From the NCBI GenBank assembly GCA_026874595.1, contig CM049308.1, positions 53,021,624-53,085,623 of the forward strand: a stretch of DNA of 64,000 nucleotides, given 5' to 3'. Position 1 is the first letter of the stretch; the number at the start of each line of letters is the position of its first letter. The notes beneath the pieces were generated by a model. It was not told the origin of the DNA and did no database searches. It saw nothing but the letters and a program-made list of their open reading frames with translations. The stretch is from Sipunculus nudus (Eukaryota; Annelida; Sipuncula; Golfingiida; Sipunculidae). Made by a program: the position numbers and the translations under genes. Shown one piece after another: positions 60,068 through 64,000 of the stretch.

Positions 60068-60127
<60 letters not shown>
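60066..60127. repeat. (TA)n microsatellite in the globin intron
   Basis: About 31 TA units directly at the right end of the MITE-like repeat. Confidence 0.95.
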
Positions 60128-60137
<10 letters not shown>

Positions 60138-62447
60138 TACGTTTTCGTTTGCTTTTGTATGTTTCTCAGAATATAAGTAATACTGTTTTAATCGAAAGTA
60201 AAAAATAATTTTTCCTTTAAAACTAAAGGTAACAGTTCTGTTAATTCATCGTGTTCGCCAAAAATCATGATGTCTTAAATGAAAAAAAAAGAATCGCTTT
60301 TCATCCTGGAAAACTGATCATGTGAAATGTTTAAATGATTAACTCTGGGTTCATTGTCAACAAGCAGTGTGAAAAACGATACTGTTTTTCTCGCTCATGC
60401 AAAAACAATGGATTTTACCTGCAAATATTTTATAAGTATTCTTTGTTTGATCATTTAGTTTTCATGAGCTGCCCAAAGTTTTTCTAACTATATATTTTCT
60501 TTCTGATGTAAATTTCATGACTGTGCCATGAAACCTGTCTGGTTGACAAGATCATCTTGGTGATAGTGGAATAAAATGAATCAGGGTTGATACAGGCCGG
60601 ACTCCAAGGAAATAATCGAGGCGTTTTCATGAAAGTATTCATATTTCAAGTTTTCCTAACTTTATAAGAAAAATGCACCAGAGAAATAAGTATGAAAGAG
60701 TGGATATATGAAATTTTATAGTGGAAAAAATATTATTTTATTTATTTGTTTTCTTTTTGTACCGTTAGTTGCTTAACAAGATGTAGGCCTAAACTGGCGC
60801 TGGATTTGTAAAGCCTGTCTAAAAAAAACCTACTCCTCTCTATAAAAGACTGAACATTATGTATTAAGTAAAACATTAGGAAAAGGAATATTTGTATATG
60901 CACATGTAGCAGGTGAAAGTTTTCTCAAATATTTAAGAGAAAATCAGGTATTTCATTGAGATGATTGCAAATGACTATAAGAGGATCCGACCTGCTCATA
61001 ACCCGGTTGGGAGTTGGGAGCAATGTATTTTCCTTTTCAGCGGGCATTTGTTTATTTCAAGGACCATTTTCCATCATGATATCCAACAAACCTTTCATTA
61101 AAAAATAACCATCTTCGCATCAGTTGGGCCAACCTTGGCGTCATCTAGTTCGTTCTGCTCCCGAGTTTTTTTTCTTTATTGGTAAGGCCAGCAAGCCAAA
61201 AATGTTTATGCCAAGGCGAAAAAGAGGACATTGCGTAATAAACTTTTAAAAAAAGTAATTTATATGATTTTACTGTAGACAATTTTAAACAAAACATAAG
61301 AATCCCGTCCACAGTTGGCAGCATCATTCCGCCATCCGCATGAAATGGACATACCAGTAAACGGTGATGACGTCATTACAAGACGTTACGGTAGGAGCAG
61401 CATAACTTGAGAACTAATTATAAAGAATTGGCGAGCACCTTATTTTGATTCTTACATTCGCCTAGCATCACGTCATATCCAGGTTGGGAAAATTATGGTA
61501 ACAAGCTAGTAACGCTGTTAATTAGGGATAAATACACAGTCAACTAGGCCGTAAAAGTGAATAATATTTTGATTAACAGGTATGCCACAGACAATTACCT
61601 ACGCACTCTGCCTTCGGGGCAAGCACTGTGTGGCAAATGTGCTGTATAAAAAATATTCGCAAAACAACAGGCGGAGAGGGCCTGAGAACGTATTAGAGTT
61701 AAACGTGAAGGAAATTACTTTGCATTACGATGGTCCCTGTCTCCTAAAATTATGACACAACCAAATCGCGTTTCGAAGTTAATTACATTTATAAGAGGAG
61801 ACAAACAGGTTTAAAAGATAGTTTGTAAAATTCTAAGAAAATTTCTGCTTTGATAGGCGAAGTGGAATGATATGTAATGGCAAGGACAGAAAATGGAGAA
61901 ATGAATTAGACATTTTGTTTGTGTGGCCGCCCGGTCAATCATCAAGCAACTGTAATAAGGTAGAACAGTTTTCGAAGCTTCTCACAGGAGTACAAAATTA
62001 AATTGATTTAAAAAATTGGTGTTTTTTCATGGTTTGATTTCCAGCAAAGTCGGATTCAATCAAGTCTTTCAAATGAACCATTTTATTCGTTTTACAGTAA
62101 GCCTCTTTATCTATTAATCGATTCATAGTCCAGGGTACACTACACGTGCAGTTGACTCCTAGTTCTGCAGTCGTGAATGGGAACGTGCAACTACAATTCT
62201 CGATAAATGCAGTTCAATTATTTTAAAGTTTAAAAAAATCAGGTTTTTATTTTAACGTGTAGCTGACCCCAAACGGCGCAGTTAGAAAATCCATGTTTAA
62301 ATAATTTATAATTATCGACCAAGCGTATCAAAGCTAAACACCATATATTTTACATTCGTATAAGATTGTAAGTATTCTGTTACATTTCTTTGATAATTAT
62401 ATATAGTTTTTTTTACAAATATTCATAAAATTAATAATAAATAAAAA

Positions 62448-62496
62448 CACATATATATATAAAGATATATTTATATACTCATTATATATATATATA
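62448..62496. repeat. Imperfect (TA)n stretch
   Basis: Interrupted AT dinucleotides in the globin intron. Confidence 0.8.
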
Positions 62497-64000
62497 AACA
62501 AACTCGATTTCAGCCTTGTTTCTACAGGTAATGGTTCAACCTTCAAATGGAACGTGTGTTTTCCTCTCAGCGGGGCTTACATATCTAGTGGCTTGACTTC
62601 AGTTGCGCGATTCTAAGATTTCCTTAAAATATAATCTTTCGTTGTCATGCATGAAGAAATGTGTTTTCTTTTTTTGTTCACTTTGTGAACTTATGCGCTG
62701 GCGCAGCGTATCCTGTCCACCGTCCACCGTCTATTATCAAATATCTGTATAAGCCGCTGCAGTTTATTCATGAAACTTTGCAGACTTTTTTTATCATGTG
62801 ATGAATATGCAAAAGAAAGCTCTTGGTGCAGCATCCTACGTTAATATACTTTCTGCGGGCTGAAATGATCATTTCCTCTTTTTCCAATTAGATTATTAAG
62901 TACTAACATTTTGGCTGCATATCAAAGTTAATAGTTTCGTAGAGGAAGGGCAATAAAATGAGTATAAATTAAGTTAAATTATTTTCAAAATCGTGTCTTT
63001 ACGGAAGTTCAAATTTTGTCGATCGTAAAATTTGACAATTTGTTGTTTCCATATGTGATGTTATGCCTGTTACAAAATATCCCAGGAACTGCTGCAGCCT
63101 ACAACACCAAATTTCACAGGAATGTTGGGGCATGTGACTGCTATGTGATTTTGATCTGCAGCTGGCGCCACCTGTGTTGACCTACTTTCTGCAGAATGTA
63201 ATGCTCCTTTTCTGCTTTTTACCGAGATATGTCATAAGTATTAATATTTTTTTGGTTTCGTATCAATATATGAATATATTGAAAAAATATTGTTTCTGTA
63301 TTTATGTATATAATGGGAAAATACTGTCTCATGGCAGTCCGTGTCTATCCGTGCAATAATTCGTTAATCTAACCCCGTGACCACAGACACACAACTATAT
63401 CGTATGTTCACTCATGCATGCTTCTTTTCGTTTGAGTAGCTTTCAGCCATGTCTATGCATTTAATCGTCCTTTAAAGAAATTATATAACAAAATTATATA
63501 TAAACATGATACTGATAATGCCTTTATTTAATATGTCAAACTCTTTTTTTCATTTTTGTGCGGCAAGCAAATGGAAATATTATGGACAACCTATTTACAT
63601 ATAATGATATTAAAGCCTGTCATTTTAAGGTATGTGTGTACTAAAGATGTAAGTATTTATAAGGCTCTTTTGTGGATACGGGCTCTGCAAGTCTGCACAA
63701 TTTGTGAATGGAAGACAAATTCTGTTTGACAGGCTGACGGCCATAACAGAGTTACTGTCACTGACTGAATCCAAAATAAAACAAGCTATTCTGATTTGTC
63801 GGGCAATGTACCATTACTTGCATACATGCCGGTCTCGAATTGCCGTAAAACTTGTCTACAGTTCCATGGTAACTTTAGTTTCGGTTGTCATGGTGACTTA
63901 GCTATAATCTTACAGCAAGTGAGACAGGATTGTCCCGATAACAGATAGTACCGAAGCACAAAATACGAAATCATGATTCTCCCTCTGGATTAAATTACAA

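Larger units (their letters stand above)
59839..64000 (+). other. First intron of the globin gene (runs off the window)
   Basis: Begins GTAGGT at 59839. The next possible donor (GTATCT at 59843) would leave a TAG in frame and is not used by this reading. At least 4.16 kb long if exon 2 lies outside. No exon with a phase-2 acceptor and the expected helix B-end/C sequence (Leu-Phe then a Pro) was found. The intron carries a MITE-like segment, (TA)n arrays and otherwise plain AT-rich DNA. Short frames at 63174 and 63704 have no globin features. Confidence 0.7.

Noticed and set aside
61010-61095. Possible globin exon 2 after a TTTTCCTTTTCAG acceptor
   Set aside because: The phase-2 translation after the acceptor (GHLFISRTIF...) lacks the expected pattern after helix B and reaches a stop within about 20 codons with no donor.

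Overview
The window looks like nuclear DNA from a lophotrochozoan invertebrate, most likely a mollusc. It is AT-rich and very gene-poor. It carries many (TA)n, (GA)n and (TAA)n arrays, poly-C/poly-G tracts, tRNA-derived SINE copies whose tail resembles the mollusc/metazoan type, and many small inverted-terminal-repeat elements. There is no bacterial-style gene packing, and almost every open frame is a chance frame in repeat DNA. The assignment to molluscs is an inference from repeat style and from the one recognisable gene.

The one well-supported gene is at the right-hand end, at 59597-59838 (+). It is the first coding exon of a globin of the globin X type, with an N-terminal myristoylation motif and a helix A/B segment. 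It is split exactly where the ancient B12.2 globin intron lies. The intron runs off the end of the window, and no second exon was found. Upstream sits a perfect 11-bp hairpin and a decayed tRNA-like piece.

Layout: 1-7600 has simple repeats, an 18-bp minisatellite (1953-2550), a PIF/Harbinger-like MITE with an intact TAA duplication (4476-4770), a small MITE (5231-5352), a 28-bp degenerate minisatellite (5575-5961) and a two-level 39-bp/464-bp repeat (6700-7602). 7600-15240 is mostly plain DNA with an 872-bp terminal-inverted-repeat element (11637-12508) and SINEs. 15473-18010 is a 1.28-kb tandem duplication, followed by a hAT-like MITE and a four-copy ~820-bp repeat array (18890-22130). 28215-31190 holds two direct copies of a segment that looks like the promoter, 5' leader and first-exon start of a MAP-kinase-phosphatase-3-like (DUSP6/7/9) gene, both apparently decayed. 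Between them lies a ~1.1-kb repeat whose inverted partner is at 41800-42820. 32366-53905 is a patchwork of interspersed repeats, including two cases where a second copy in the window shows the pre-insertion state. 53905-58670 is mostly unremarkable apart from a SINE.

Nothing here forms an operon or a multi-gene system. Relationships are evolutionary: duplication, transposition and decay around a single host gene start. Repeat boundaries were judged by eye and are good to roughly 5-20 bases unless exact duplications are named.
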